A DNA stretch of 29,560 bases from Diatrype stigma. Taxonomy: Eukaryota; Ascomycota; Sordariomycetes; Xylariales; Diatrypaceae. Of the stretch, positions 11,555 to 23,601 are shown in pieces; position 1 is the first letter of the stretch; the number at the start of each line of letters is the position of its first letter. A model generated the notes under the pieces. The model saw only the letters and a program-made list of their open reading frames with translations, did not search any database and had not been told where the DNA came from. Position numbers and translations under genes: made by a program. The stretch covers positions 1 through 29,560 of the forward strand of contig JAKJXP020000196.1 in the NCBI GenBank assembly GCA_022225965.2, in the 5' to 3' direction.

Positions 11555-13706
11555 TTTAGTATCCAGCTTCTTGATAACTATGTGAACCAGCCCATCCTAC
11601 CAGCCAAGCAAGCCTACATGCTTCCCGGAGCGAGTAACTAGGTAGCTAGACGATGCCGATGCAGAAGCCGTATGTACATACATAGGTAGCTATGTTGTGC
11701 AGCGTAGGGAACACATCCTGCATGCGTTGATCGGTCGGTAAAGCGTGGACAGGGATCGGGAGTCGTTGTTGCCCGGGCCCTCCGCCTTCGCCCTGCAGTT
11801 CCAGATGGAGGTACTGTGTAATATAGTAATCCGCCGCCCAAAACAGCCCAGCCTGACCTTGAGGGCCTGAGGTATGATGTGTAGCTATGTCCTATAGTGA
11901 AGCCAGCCTTACGGACTGATCGACGAAACATTGACTCCTCTAACTAATACTTACACCAATTAAGGCCTTATGGCCCTGAGGTGTTGGTACGTTGGTTCAT
12001 CGATCCCATCACTTCTAGTTGTGGGGAAATGGGGGCAAGGGGTAGTCAGGGGGCGGGGAGGACCACTTCGAGTATAATACTCAGATAATACTCAGAGTAT
12101 AATATACCTACCTACCTACCTTGCACCAACAAGCTTCGACTAATCTATAGCTTAGGGGGTGATCCGGAGCTGAACCCGCAAGTAAAAGTTGCGGCATTTC
12201 CAAAACCGGCAACCACTTTGACGCATAACATACATCGAGAGAAAAGAAAAAAGAAAGAAAAAAAAAGGCTTGGCTTGTCTCTGGGTGAGTGGCATTAATC
12301 GTTCATCACACATGATTGTTAAGGTACGTACAGTTTTGGGGTCTGGCAATCCATAGGGCTGTTTTCTGGGACTGAGCCTTTCTTATTTCTTTTACGCTAG
12401 GTACCTTGCTTAGGGACTTGTACTCAGTACCTAGCCTTATACGTAGGCGTGTATTGTACTAAGCTTAGGTAATAAAGCAATGCCGGGGTAAGTAGTAAGT
12501 ACTAAGTAGTACCGTACCTACAATATTGATCGGATGTCGCAATTGCTTCGCAAGGGAGATCGGTATTGTACATACATCAATACCTAGCAGTCAGCTCAAC
12601 TACCCCAGTTGGATTAAATTGATGGACATCTGCACGAGTGCGGCGCAGTCGAGAGAAACCCCAGTCGAGATCCGAAAACGTGCCACTACCAGTTAGTATA
12701 AAACGGTTGCTGTGGGCACTTAGTACTTACTACTAGGTACTTTTATCAGCGCCGGACTACAGCCTACAGCCTGCGACCAGCCCTAGCTAGCCTAGCCTTA
12801 GGTAAGTAAGTACGTCTGCTAATCTGTAGCGAGCTGAAAGGATGGCAATTTGTCTGTATGTACATACATACATACATAGCTTACTACTACGAATCTACGG
12901 CAAGAAACTCCCAACACAGATCTGGGACCCCCTTTATATCTCCATGCGGGCAATTAATTTGCTTGGCAATACTCGTATGTAGATACATAGTACGTAGATG
13001 CTGGGGTCTTCGTCGGTAGTTGCCCCGTGCTGTGTTGTGCTAGCTGACTGACTGACTGACAGGGGAGGGGGGAGAAAAGGAAGAAAAGTCGTTTCGTAGT
13101 TATACCTAGGTAGCAACTATTATCCTTGTCCTGGGGGCCAGCCAGCCAGCCAGCTCTTCTGCTGCAGGCAACGTCGTCGTGCCGGGATGTGTGCGAACGG
13201 CAGGTTTCGTTTGGGGTCGGCTTTGCTCCGGGGTTAGGCCGACGGACAGACAACTTGGGAGGATTTCCATTCTCTGCTAAGACCGTATCGCGCCGGACTG
13301 GCTCCCGATCGGGCTGTTGGATTGGAATTAACGTGCACGTAGTAGGTAAGCCGAAGAGGACTGGGCTGAAAGAAGCCACCACTTCGTTAGGCGCATTTCA
13401 TTTGGTTCAAGGTAAAAAGGGTTTCATTGACTGTCGGCCCTGTAGCCTATAGGTCCCGAGGTCGTTGGTAAGGGAATGACTGAAAGCACGGGAACTGAAA
13501 GCACGGGAGAGGTCGTGCACCTCCATCCGTATGCGATACATATGCGATATATGCGATATACATAAAGAAAGCTTGTTTAAGGGTATCTGTTGGATATTTA
13601 CAACGCATCCGTACCTATGTATGTTCACCACACATATTCACAACACCATCCCAGCGAGTATATAGCCGTCAAATATATAGCGCCAATACGTAATTCCCAA
13701 TATCCA

Positions 13707-16700
13707 TTACTCATCCAGTTCCATAGTATCGCCTCCGTTTTGGTCCGGTTTGCTGCTAGTAGCAGCGATTTCCATAGCATGTTTTTCGTCGGCTGGAGCC
13801 CGGCCGTCGATTTCTAGAATCCCCGCCGTAGAGGAGCCCTCATCGTTCCTCTGAGGCGTGCCCGCCTGTTCCCTGGGCGGCTTCGGTGTTGTTGTTGAGG
13901 GTACGATGACGTTCAGCACGCAATCGTCAAGATGCTCGTAGAACTCCTGTGCCGTAGAGAACCTGGTCTGGCAAATCGAACATTTAGCATCGCCACCGTT
14001 GCGCGACATATTGCCAGTGATGATCATCTTTCGGCTGTTGGGTGGTGTTTGCTCGACGTTATGTACGGCGGTTAAATGCCGCTTGAAGACGTCAGCCCTG
14101 TTGAAGGCTTTCTCGTAGGGTGTGCCGGGCCCTGGGCAGAAAGGGCAAACCATCGTCCCCTTGTAATGTGTCAATGCGTGCCTGTTTTTGTCGTATTTTC
14201 GAGCAAACCCCTTAGTGTGGTATTCACAAGTCTCTATCGGACATTTTTCGGGCCTCTCCTCCTGGTGTGTGAGCATATGAGCCGCTAGATCTTTGAAGAC
14301 GCGTCCGCAATCAGGATGAGGACAGCGGTTCCTGTTGTCTTCGAGTTTCGGCGCAATGGGACTGCTGTGGATGGTGCCCTCCAACGATGGGGCTATAGAT
14401 GGCGCCAGCAGCGGGCCTTGCGGAGGCGGCGCAGGAGCAAGCCTTGGGCCTTCTAGATAGGCTGGCTGCCGGGGGAGGGCGAACTCCTCGATCATCCTTG
14501 CATCGTTATCCTCTTCGCCGCTTGAATCGTCGTTATCATTGTGCACATCGATGGATTGGCGAACCTCCCGCATCCAGTCCTTGAGGATAGTCATAGGCGG
14601 CCAGTCCCCGCTAGCCTTACCGCCCCTGTGGGGATTGAAGTGCGCGCGCCGCAAATGGGCTGCGGCGTTGTAGTAAGCGCCATAGCGTTTTTGAGTCACG
14701 CATGCCTTGCATTTCGATAATGGTATCACGGGCTGTGGAGAATTGGGCGGTGAGTTTGGCGGCTCAGTGCAAACCCATCTTTTGACCAAAGCGGCGTGTT
14801 TGGCATCCGTGTGCCTCCGAAGTTCGTGCTCTCCGCGGAATCCTTCGGGATATTCGTTACACTTGTTGCAGAATACTCGTCGAAGGGGTGGGCGTTGGTA
14901 GGCCGTCCTGAGCTTACTTGGAGAGGCAAGACCTCTCGAGATTGCACGGGCAAAAGCAGGACTTTCCCCAACTGTATGCCTCCTTGATGCATCCATGCTG
15001 TATTCAGGAGGGAATAACTCGTTTTCGCTCTTGTTCGCCCACGGATCGATTGGCCGCCATTCGTGCATGGCTTTTCTCGGCGTGCCGGCGAGACAGGCTT
15101 CAGAAGGCTGAGGATAGCTAACCTCACGGTAGATTGGCGTACGCTGTCTGAAGAAACCGTTGAAGGCAGAACCTTCAGTTAAGTAACCACTGCCGAGGCC
15201 CATAAGGAAATCTCGAGATGATCGAATGTCCCAAGCCATCCAGTTGTCTTTTCTAACTGCCGCCGCTGCCGCCACAAATATGGCACGATCATTTCCATCC
15301 AGGTCGTGAGGGGGGTCGTCTAGCATCATAGGAGCCGACCAAGCGAAGATGCTCACCAGTACTTTGTAGACACCATGCATAGCGGCAGCATTATCAGACA
15401 TAGCAATGGGCGCCTGCGCAGGAGAAGGTATGTTTCGAGACGGGGTCGAAACTAAGTCTGCCAGGATGGTCCTAACAATACTGAAGATGCAAACCGAAAA
15501 GAACACAGACATCCAGCCCTTGGGATCCACTATAACCCTGCGCATCGTTGCGCTCTCGAACGACTGTAAGAATTGCGTCATGCAGTTGTAGATTAATCGG
15601 TTTCGTCCGTCGTAATCAATGTCGTCGGGTAGAAGTTGCGCCTCCGCCACGTTGACCTGTGTACGTATTGAAGGTTCCTGTTGCTGTAGATCGTACAGTA
15701 GGATCTCCCTAAGCAGTAACTTAGCACGGTGGAGAAGGGGATATTTAGCCGCCTCGTGTTCTCGGTTTTCCGACATGTAACCAGTGAGTCTGAAGAGCTC
15801 CCAGAATTGGAAGGGCGTTGCTTCTGCGTTCCAACTTGCCGCAAGCACTCTCAACACTGGAGGGGGTTTCTCTATCGGTTCCTTTGAGTAGCCAGCCAGG
15901 GTGGGGTTCGGAATAGGTAGCGAGGCGAGATCTTCAGTCCACCAAAACCCATCATCGAAATCGAGATGCCTTTTAACCATTTCCGATACGGATTGGTCGA
16001 CGATATATGTCCGGTCCAGATATTCATTCATATTCCTACGCCGCGCCATGGGTGATGCCACCGGCGTCTGCGTCTGCCTGGGGGATAGTACTTCTGTATT
16101 CTTGTGAGCAGCGCACGTTATGGGAGGGAGACAGTTTTGACTACCTGGCAGCATCCAGTCTGCGAGAGCAGCTAGTGGACCTCGATGGCATCCAATTACC
16201 CTCCAGAAATCTTCGCTCATTGGGTCGTTGCTGTCCACGCAGAATGCGCAGTCATCCCGAGTATCGCACTACAAAGGGTTAACAAATGCTACTCGAATTG
16301 AGGGGTGTGAACTTGCAGGCTTCGCCTGGACCTTGCAGCGGAGACAGGGCCCAGTATCTCTAGGAAGTTTTAGTTCTCCTATGGACTGTAATCTTGAGTG
16401 GCCAACCCTGCTCCTCTTTAAGGGAGGCAGTAAAGGATCGACATCCGCTTCAACTGCACTTCGTGTTTGCGCGGGAAATTCGGGAGCTAGCGAATACCCC
16501 AATAGGGAATCTCTCCGATCCCCCGGTTGGGTGACAGTGGTTAGCGGAGGAAGAGACGAGGTGGTGGTTGAAATTCGTGGCAGTGGCGCTAGTACCGGTG
16601 GCGGCGCCGGTGAAGCCGGCCTGAACTGGTCGGGTTTTGCTTGTTGAGGTGGCGGCTGTTCCGTAATGAGGACGGGTGGATAGCCGCTGCTGGCCGGGAG

Positions 16701-17656
16701 TTCCGTGTCCCTCTTCGGCTGTGAGACGGGATGTTGCTTCAGATGCTGATCTCGATCCTGGGCGTTGGGAAAGCCATATATGTAATATAGGCAGCGATCA
16801 TCCCAACATTTGAAGGAAGCTTGACGCTTTGAGATCAGAGGCACTGTCTCTCTTAACCTCCAGCCTCGGAAGATCGGGTCATAATAAGATATGTTCTTGT
16901 CAAGCCATGCGCCATATTCAGGTGGCGCACCATCCGGAGTAGACAGTTTTAGCTCATCCAAGAACTTTGGGTCAAGCAAGTCCAAACCTAATGGCGAGAT
17001 GGTTAGTGAGAGGAACGAATGAAGGGGTTGGACTGAGATGCAAACCTTGATCTATTAAGAAGCTCTCGATGCACTCGCATCTATACTGTAGAGATCGGGC
17101 TTCCTCGACATCGGACAGTACGGGATACCTGCCCTGGAATTCTACCGCAGAGGCTATTGCGTCAGTACAATGCACCAATTGATAGCATTCGTAAATGGGA
17201 CATAGTTAGCTACTCACGTTGGCTGGCTACAAAGTCTTCTAACGCCTTGAGCTTGTGGCGGATCATGTCTAGCTCGAGCGTGCTATTAGGAAGGTATCGG
17301 GCTGGCAGCAGCGCGGCGATTTTCGCCTGAATTTCAGCTTGCTGCTGAAATAAGTCTCGGATCGTGGGGTCCAAAAACGGATCGAAGGCCGGCGTAGCTG
17401 AGGTGTCCAGATCCAACGACCGATTAATGAATTGAATTTTACTCTGAGAACCACGGTAATCACTCCGAGGTTCGACGGAACTGGTGTTGCTGCGCGAGTC
17501 GGTAGACATGCGCGACTGTTGAGACGGACCGCATTGCTGCATTCCCGGCCCCCCGACATCGTATATAGCAGACGACTTGCTCAAAGGCGACTGCTTTTGC
17601 GGTCGCAGCTTGAGCTTGTGTCGCCTCATCGGCGACGCATGGCCGTTTACCTCCAT
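13707..17656 (-). CDS. Zn2Cys6 plus C2H2 zinc-finger protein, putative transcription regulator (4 exons)
   Basis: Exons 17656-17218, 17153-17046, 16987-16317 and 16268-13707 sum to 3780 nt, giving 1259 residues. Intron 1 (64 nt) is GTGAGT...CTGAC...AATAG; intron 2 (58 nt) is GTTTGC...CTAAC...ATTAG; intron 3 (48 nt) is GCAAGT...TTTGTAG, a GC-AG intron. The start has A at -3. Residues about 99-146 form a helical, possibly coiled-coil segment. Splicing intron 3 makes a CX2CX6CX5CX2C cluster (Cys 397, 400, 407, 413, 416), with a likely sixth Cys at 433 in VIGCHRG. Six C2H2-type or related fingers follow at about 873-897, 926-949, 1055-1073, 1082-1107, 1114-1142 and 1169-1189, the last ending in Cys. 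The C-terminus is acidic. A nuclear DNA-binding role is inferred from these domains; targets are unknown. It converges on the methyltransferase gene across a long spacer. Confidence 0.88.
16269..16316 (-). other. GC-AG intron interrupting the Zn2Cys6 motif
   Basis: The donor is CCT|GCAAGT and the acceptor TTTGTAG|TGC, 48 nt, phase 0. Retention meets an in-frame TAG at 16271-16269. Removal joins CLRCKVQAKP to CDTRDDCAFC and restores the exact CX2CX6C spacing. A GT alternative (AAG|GTCCAG, donor at about 16331) is weak and would delete six residues of the cluster. Confidence 0.75.
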
Positions 17657-18450
17657 CTTTCCTACTGAACTGAACTATCTTCTCTTTCCCCGAATGCTGG
17701 TCAGGTGCTATACTTATCCACCAACTCGCTCGCTCGCACCTAGCGGGCGGTGTCGAAAGGCGCCTCGGTTTGGACGGACGGGGTTACAACAACAGGCGCA
17801 TTGATTATAGTATAAGCAATCATAAACACGTAGGACTCTGTATAGGCATGATGCTATGCCGATGGCACTGTATGTAAATAAAACAACAAGGCAACCTAAA
17901 GGTGGTGGTGTGCGGTATGTGGTGTGTGGTGTGTGGTTGTGTGGTGTGCAATTGTCGCCGCTGCTGCGCCGCACCAGCGTGAGGGAAAAGGGAATTTCAG
18001 CTGAAGGGGAAATGACAGAGTAGGTACTATCAAGGTTCCGAGGGAAACACAATGCAGAGATCCCGACAAGCAGCTGCAAAACAGCGTTTCCTCCCACCGT
18101 CGGAGAATAGTCTGCTCTGCTCTACTCAGCTCTGCGCGAATTGGGTAAGGTAAGAAAGAATTGGAACGGGAGGCAGAGGGTATGAAATGGGGACGGTATT
18201 GGTGTTCACTGCTGGTATCTGGGCATGTTCTCATGTACTGTAGGATCTGGAGGATAGGGTTGATGGACGGACGCCCTTCGCTTCGACGTGGCGTGCGAAA
18301 AAGGGAGGAAGCCCCAGGTTAAGGTGGTTTTAGCTGGTAGCTGGTTAGGTAGGGACGGCTGGACGGGCTGACAAGGGACAATTCGCCCAGCTAGAAGCCT
18401 GCCCCAGTTTTCCCTGTGCAATATGTACAATGTACAGTCTGTATGTAGTA

Positions 18451-18494
18451 GTATGTATGTATGTATGTACGCATGTACGTATGTATGTATGTAC
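18451..18494. repeat. (GTAT)n microsatellite
   Basis: Imperfect GTAT run, broken in the middle by ACGCATGTACGT. Confidence 0.93.
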
Positions 18495-18668
18495 CTTAGC
18501 CAGCTAGTTCTCGGTAGCCAAAGAACGACGGTAGAGTCGGGCGAGCTTTAGCTAATCAAACTGTCGCGATTGACAGCAGCGGGCCAGCCAGCGGGGCGAG
18601 AGTCACCACGGTAGATTGCCCATATTGCAAAGGTATTGTACGCTCATACTTCGTACATAACGTTAACT

Positions 18669-18713
18669 CATAGTAACTCTAGAAATCATAGTAACTCTAG
18701 AACGCATAGTAAA
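18669..18713. repeat. 18-bp tandem repeat, about 2.5 copies
   Basis: Units CATAGTAACTCTAGAAAT and CATAGTAACTCTAGAACG are followed by a partial third copy. Confidence 0.9.
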
Positions 18714-20915
18714 TAACTGCTAGATATGTGCTACATGCTACATGCTGCATTTCCTGTCCTACCTCTGGCGGCTCCGGTTCCCCTTGGTTCTCCACCCTGT
18801 CTTCCTGCTGCCTCACTGCCCTGGATAGAGGATACATGTAGAGCCTGCCTATGTGCCTACGTAGGTAGCTAGAGCCTGATCGGCTTATTGGCTATTGGAT
18901 ATGCGTTGACATATGCAGCACTACTACATGGTATTCCAGGCATTGCCCGAATAAGTACGAACATCCATGGGTGCTAGCTGCTGAAAACCTGAAAGCGCTG
19001 GCCCATTAGCGGTCCATCACCTCGTACATCCTGCTTCCCTTCACTGCTCAGGCCCAGTCGGTATAACGCCAGTGGGGCCCTGGCTGGACCTTCAGGAAGT
19101 TCAGGTCGCGAGGGAAGTGGGGCCAGCTCTGCTAGGCGCAGGGCCTAGGAAGGCAGAAGGTTGATGTCCCAGACTCCTAGGGTATATCCGCAGTGCCATA
19201 GCAGGGAGGAGAGGACAGGTTTTTGGGGGTTGTGAGGGCGTCTGGGCGTGCGGCCTGGCGGCGTGCGTGCGTGTGTGTGTGTGGGTTCGCAAGGAATACT
19301 GGAGCTAACTAACTACCTAGTCGCATGTAGCCCGTCTTTTGTCGTCCTCGTCCTCAGCAGTTGGAGTCAGCTGAAGAAACCCATGTGGACAAGCGTCGTG
19401 GTCCGTGGTTCGTCATGTAGTACAGGGAACCCCATGCCGCAACCTCAGCGCTCTTTGAAAAACGGTCAATTTAGTGGCTGGGTACAGCTACAGCACACGC
19501 AAGACAGGGGCACAGGGAATGGAGACCAATGAGGGCCGGGTGTCTCGGCGGAGGTTAGCAGGTTAGTAGCAGGGCGTGGAAGTGGTACTTCGTATTGTAT
19601 GTACATGCGGCTAGTTGTCCGCGAGATACATCCATGGATGTCTGAATACTTGCCTGTTACTTGCCTATAGCAAGCACAGCGGGAGAGTAGCATGGGCTAA
19701 AATGTACAATATTTGTCGAGTCTTAGCAGGGAACGCTGCTCCTAGGTAGGAAATATTTTCCCCAAAGGAGTGTACGCTTGCAAAGGGATGCCCGTGGCGA
19801 TTGGACGATCCTGTATTACGTACGCACAGAACACTGTAGGGAATAAGGTAGTTATAGTCCAACGCCAACGGATCAATGAGCCAACAGCCAGCTCGTGTAG
19901 GTAGGTACCTAGGTACCTAGTTATGAGTCTTTCTAGCTTACATGCTGCTCCTATACCTAGGTAACTAGTACTACCTAGATGCCTCCTAACTAGGTAATTG
20001 GTAACTAATTGGTAGTAAGCGCATTTTATCTCGATAAGCGGGCTAGCCTTGAGTTTATTTCTCGTCCAGAGGTGGGCTTTCATGTACAGTAATGGCTGTG
20101 GAATTCACCAAACTACGTACTACATATGGCACTTCGGAGACGAAGGGATATAAGGTTTTTATGGTTTTCCTCTCATCAAATTTGCTTGTGGAGTCGAGCA
20201 TTAAACATTGGTCTTTGCGCTGCCGCCTCGCAACGTTTCAGCTGAGTCGGGTGTGTTCGAGGTGTCCATAAAGAAATTTCAGCTTGACGACGTAAGCATA
20301 CGTAGTCGGTATCCATAACTATAGACGGACACTTACGTACCTAGGTATGCGCATAACTGGCCTAGCAACAGTCTTTTCCCATCATTGCTATAAGTCCGTA
20401 CAAAGACGTCTCCGCGCTCATCACGGGCGGATTACCTACCTAGGAATTCAACTATGGAGCCCCGCCCGTTAAGACTCATCATCGCCTGTGAACACGATAA
20501 AGGCTAGCTAGAGGCGCTGGAAGGATCAACTAGCCTCGAAACGCTTCAGGTTGAGGAGCTATAACCAGCTGGTGTTAGTCTGCCCGTTCTTGTGCAACAA
20601 CACTGGAGTAATGCAACGGCACTAGGGTAATGACCACTCTGGGTCCTAGACTCCTAGCATTTGCGTACTAGGTAACAACTATGAGACTATACTATACTAC
20701 CAGATTATACTAGGTCCCTGTGGCCCATGGTCAGTCAGTTCCAAGGTTGTAAGAGGCGACATACCGTACATACTCCAGATACTACGTGACGACCTATCAC
20801 GACCTACCACCAGCTCTAGAGCTGGGCGTGCAGTGTGTCCAGCTGTGGGAAGGGCAATGCGATCGGTTGGTGATCAACCGGCATTGTGCACACTCTCACT
20901 CACATACAACACACA

Positions 20916-20949
20916 CATCATACATCATCCATCATACATCATACATTAT
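20916..20949. repeat. (CATCATA)n short tandem repeat
   Basis: Four 7-bp units, one with a substitution, then a partial copy, next to a CA-rich stretch. Confidence 0.9.
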
Positions 20950-21991
20950 ACCTATCGTACGTAGACTCATCATACACACTTACACACGCATGCACAGAGA
21001 TACGCACCAGAAAAGCATGTAATACTAGATAGGTAGGTGGGCATCATCGGACGATTGGGCAAAGACGAGAGCCAGTCCCATCAGCTACCTACTATGGCAT
21101 GTCACGACTGCAGTGACGAGGATTATCCAACTCGATGGGATGCTTAGGGTTGTCTGCGAGGTGCATTTCTTGCAGGCGGGTAGGCGGGATGGCTTATATA
21201 GAACCAGACTGATCAGATTCATAATGGGACAGTCTAGGCATGCTCAGTGGGAGGGAATATGATAATTACCCGACTTCATATAGTTACCTACAACTATAAC
21301 AATGATACTTACATGTTATGACCGGGCGAGACTTCTATTTCCCTGCTAGAAATATGAGACCCAAACATATAACCCAAACAATATAAGACAAGAATGAGCT
21401 CACTATTAAGCCTTCATCATACAAACCCCTCGCCAAAAGACCAAATCGTTCATACCTAGCCGAAGCTACACAAACCGTCGATTCATCATCCGTCCATCAT
21501 CTTGACATTTTGAATGGTAAGGCGCTCGATTGGCTGGTCCAAGCTCCGTCAGCTGGTTGTGCCAAGCAGCGCTTAATTGGCTCAGCGGCTGGCGCAAGTT
21601 GCGTTTCAGCCATGGACCGGCAGCCATGGACCATGCTAGCTAAGTACCTACATAGGTATATACCTAGCTCTCTCCTCGGCACAGCGTATTGTACGTACGA
21701 AGAGGTCGCTACCGACTCACGGATGCACAGTTGCGATATCTCACTACATACCTACCCAGGTATTCATACCCCCTACATAGGCACTGAGTAGGTATGCAGT
21801 GTATATCGCAATCCCGCTCAATTCATCGTCGCAGGCCTCCGCACAAGACCAACAGCAATGCCGCACGCATCTTCCAGCGAACTGGGGAGACACTGGGAGA
21901 TCATTGGGATGTACAATACTTCGTATGTAGGGTGATTCCCCAGATTTAATGACTTACTAGGTTGTTAGTTAGTCAGCTGGCTCAGCACGTA

Positions 21992-22019
21992 CCAAGCTCC
22001 AAGCTCCAAGCTCCAAGCT
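21992..22019. repeat. (CCAAGCT)4 tandem repeat
   Basis: Four perfect copies of the 7-mer CCAAGCT. Confidence 0.95.
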
Positions 22020-22725
22020 TCACAGCCTTCACGCTGTCACGTCAGCCAGCACCACCTGCACCACCACCACCCGGGCACACAGAAGCCGACCGGGGATGGA
22101 CAGCGCCAGTGTGGCTAGGCTTGCACCTGTAAGTACAGTAATAGTACCTACTGCCCCCGACTGCGAGGGAACAGGTTCAGACCGAAAGGTTTGTCTCCTC
22201 AATCTATTACCTCAATCTAATATATTTTATGATACGCTTCATCAGCACCAAGCCGTTCTCGATTCCCACTGCTACTTCACCATTCTCGGCATCCGCTATG
22301 TCTACCTATCTGCCACCGTGGGTGCTTGACAGACATACGGGGCGTGATAGGCTGCGCTTATATGGTGCCAACTGCCTATTAAGAGCCAAGTAAAAGCAGA
22401 TACCTATATACCTAGTCTATATAACTACCTATTCTCCGTACATCAAACTGCTCGATCGCGATAGCTTTGGGACCCGGCTATGCACGGCCGGTGCCCCATT
22501 CGTTAGACCTGTAACGCTGCCGATAGACGGACGTATCGAATGTGGCCCGTTCGAAGAAGGCCAGGAAAGGTCACCCGGTACCTCGAGTCGGCAGTCTTGG
22601 CGAGAGCTTTTCCCGACCTGTGAGTCGGCAATTGCCGCTGATCCCTTCCTGTTCGGGGCGGGCCCAGGAAAGTCCTAATCGTGTCGTATTAATGGGTTCG
22701 GCGCTGGTAGTTGATAGGGGAGGGA

Positions 22726-22742
22726 GGGGGGGGGGGGGGGGG
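22726..22742. repeat. 17-G homopolymer with adjacent G runs
   Basis: G17 is preceded by GGGGAGGGA (22717-22725). On the plus strand it could fold as a G-quadruplex, and it is also a likely site of length errors in sequencing. Confidence 0.95.
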
Positions 22743-23579
22743 CGGCATGCCGAGAATCGCTGCTTTTAACACGCCTTCTTATTACCCATCCGTCGCATTT
22801 GCTGCAAGGCGAAAACGAGGACCGTGGTGATCTGCATGGTTCATCACAATGCAGGTTGGATTCTGGGCGAGAGATACTTCGCAGTGGTAAGACTGCGGTT
22901 AAGGTATGAGGTACAATACAATACGTATGTCTTCAGCATGAGTAACTTAAGTAGCCATTCCTTTTACCCGATCATCCCTCAGCCAGCAGCAGGCCGGAAC
23001 AGCCCCGATCAGCCCCGTCACGTTTTCTCCTGCTCATTCGTAATCGGAGGGGGGGAGGCGATGATTGATCGACACCGTTGCCTCGCTGTTATAAACGTCT
23101 AAGACCCTCAACGTTCCAGTGGGCAGTCAATCAGTCGATCAGCCCTCCAGATCGATTTACCCAGAGTTGTAAAGCCTACGCATCCTGGTCACCCATGCCG
23201 AATCGAAATGTGTAGCCATAGCATATATGTAAGTGTCTCTGAAAGCGGCGATCAGATGATTTCTTGCGACGAATCATACTCCTGTGTACATTGTCAGAAT
23301 CATGAAGGTGGTGCCGAGTCGATGTGTGTGCCTTCAGTGTGCGCGCTTTTTCCTTTTCTCTCCCTTCCTTCTTTTTGCATGATAACCCCTCGCTCAGCTA
23401 TGTAATGTCAAAATAACCAACAGATAAGTACTTCGCCACGGAGCATACAGGTAAGCTATATAGAGCATAGCGGTTGGTCACAGTCGTAGCCGGTGAGCAG
23501 GACCTGTCATATGTGTTCGATTTTGGCTATATTGTCGGTAACTAGTGATATACGGGATATGCCGGGCGAGGTCAACGCC

Positions 23580-23601
23580 CACACACACACACACACACAC
23601 A
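23580..23601. repeat. (CA)11 dinucleotide repeat
   Basis: Eleven uninterrupted CA units. Confidence 0.97.

Larger units (their letters stand above)
4867..13706. other. 8.8-kb spacer with no supportable protein gene
   Basis: It runs from the methyltransferase stop codon to the stop of the convergent zinc-finger gene. The start will hold the methyltransferase 3'UTR. Open frames are all short, overlapping and without domains. Visible items are GGTA/TACC microsatellites (5336-5354, 11528-11554, 12105-12121), a 28-T run (6290-6317), (CTGA)n near 13043-13061, (CCAG)n near 13138-13153, a perfect palindrome GAGTATAATACTC (12070-12082) and a tandem 15-mer ending near 13508. An isolated strong donor-like site (7911) and acceptor-like site (8060) could belong to an untranslated spliced transcript. 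Composition drifts from AT-leaning (5.3-7.2 kb) to GC-leaning (7.3-8.7 kb). Confidence 0.6.

Noticed and set aside
16317..16336. GT donor AAG|GTCCAG for intron 3 of the zinc-finger gene
   Set aside because: In frame but a poor donor, and it would delete six residues from the CX2CX6C spacing; the GC donor keeps it exact.
13590..16647. Plus-strand frames within the zinc-finger gene
   Set aside because: Short and without motifs; the minus strand is clearly coding.
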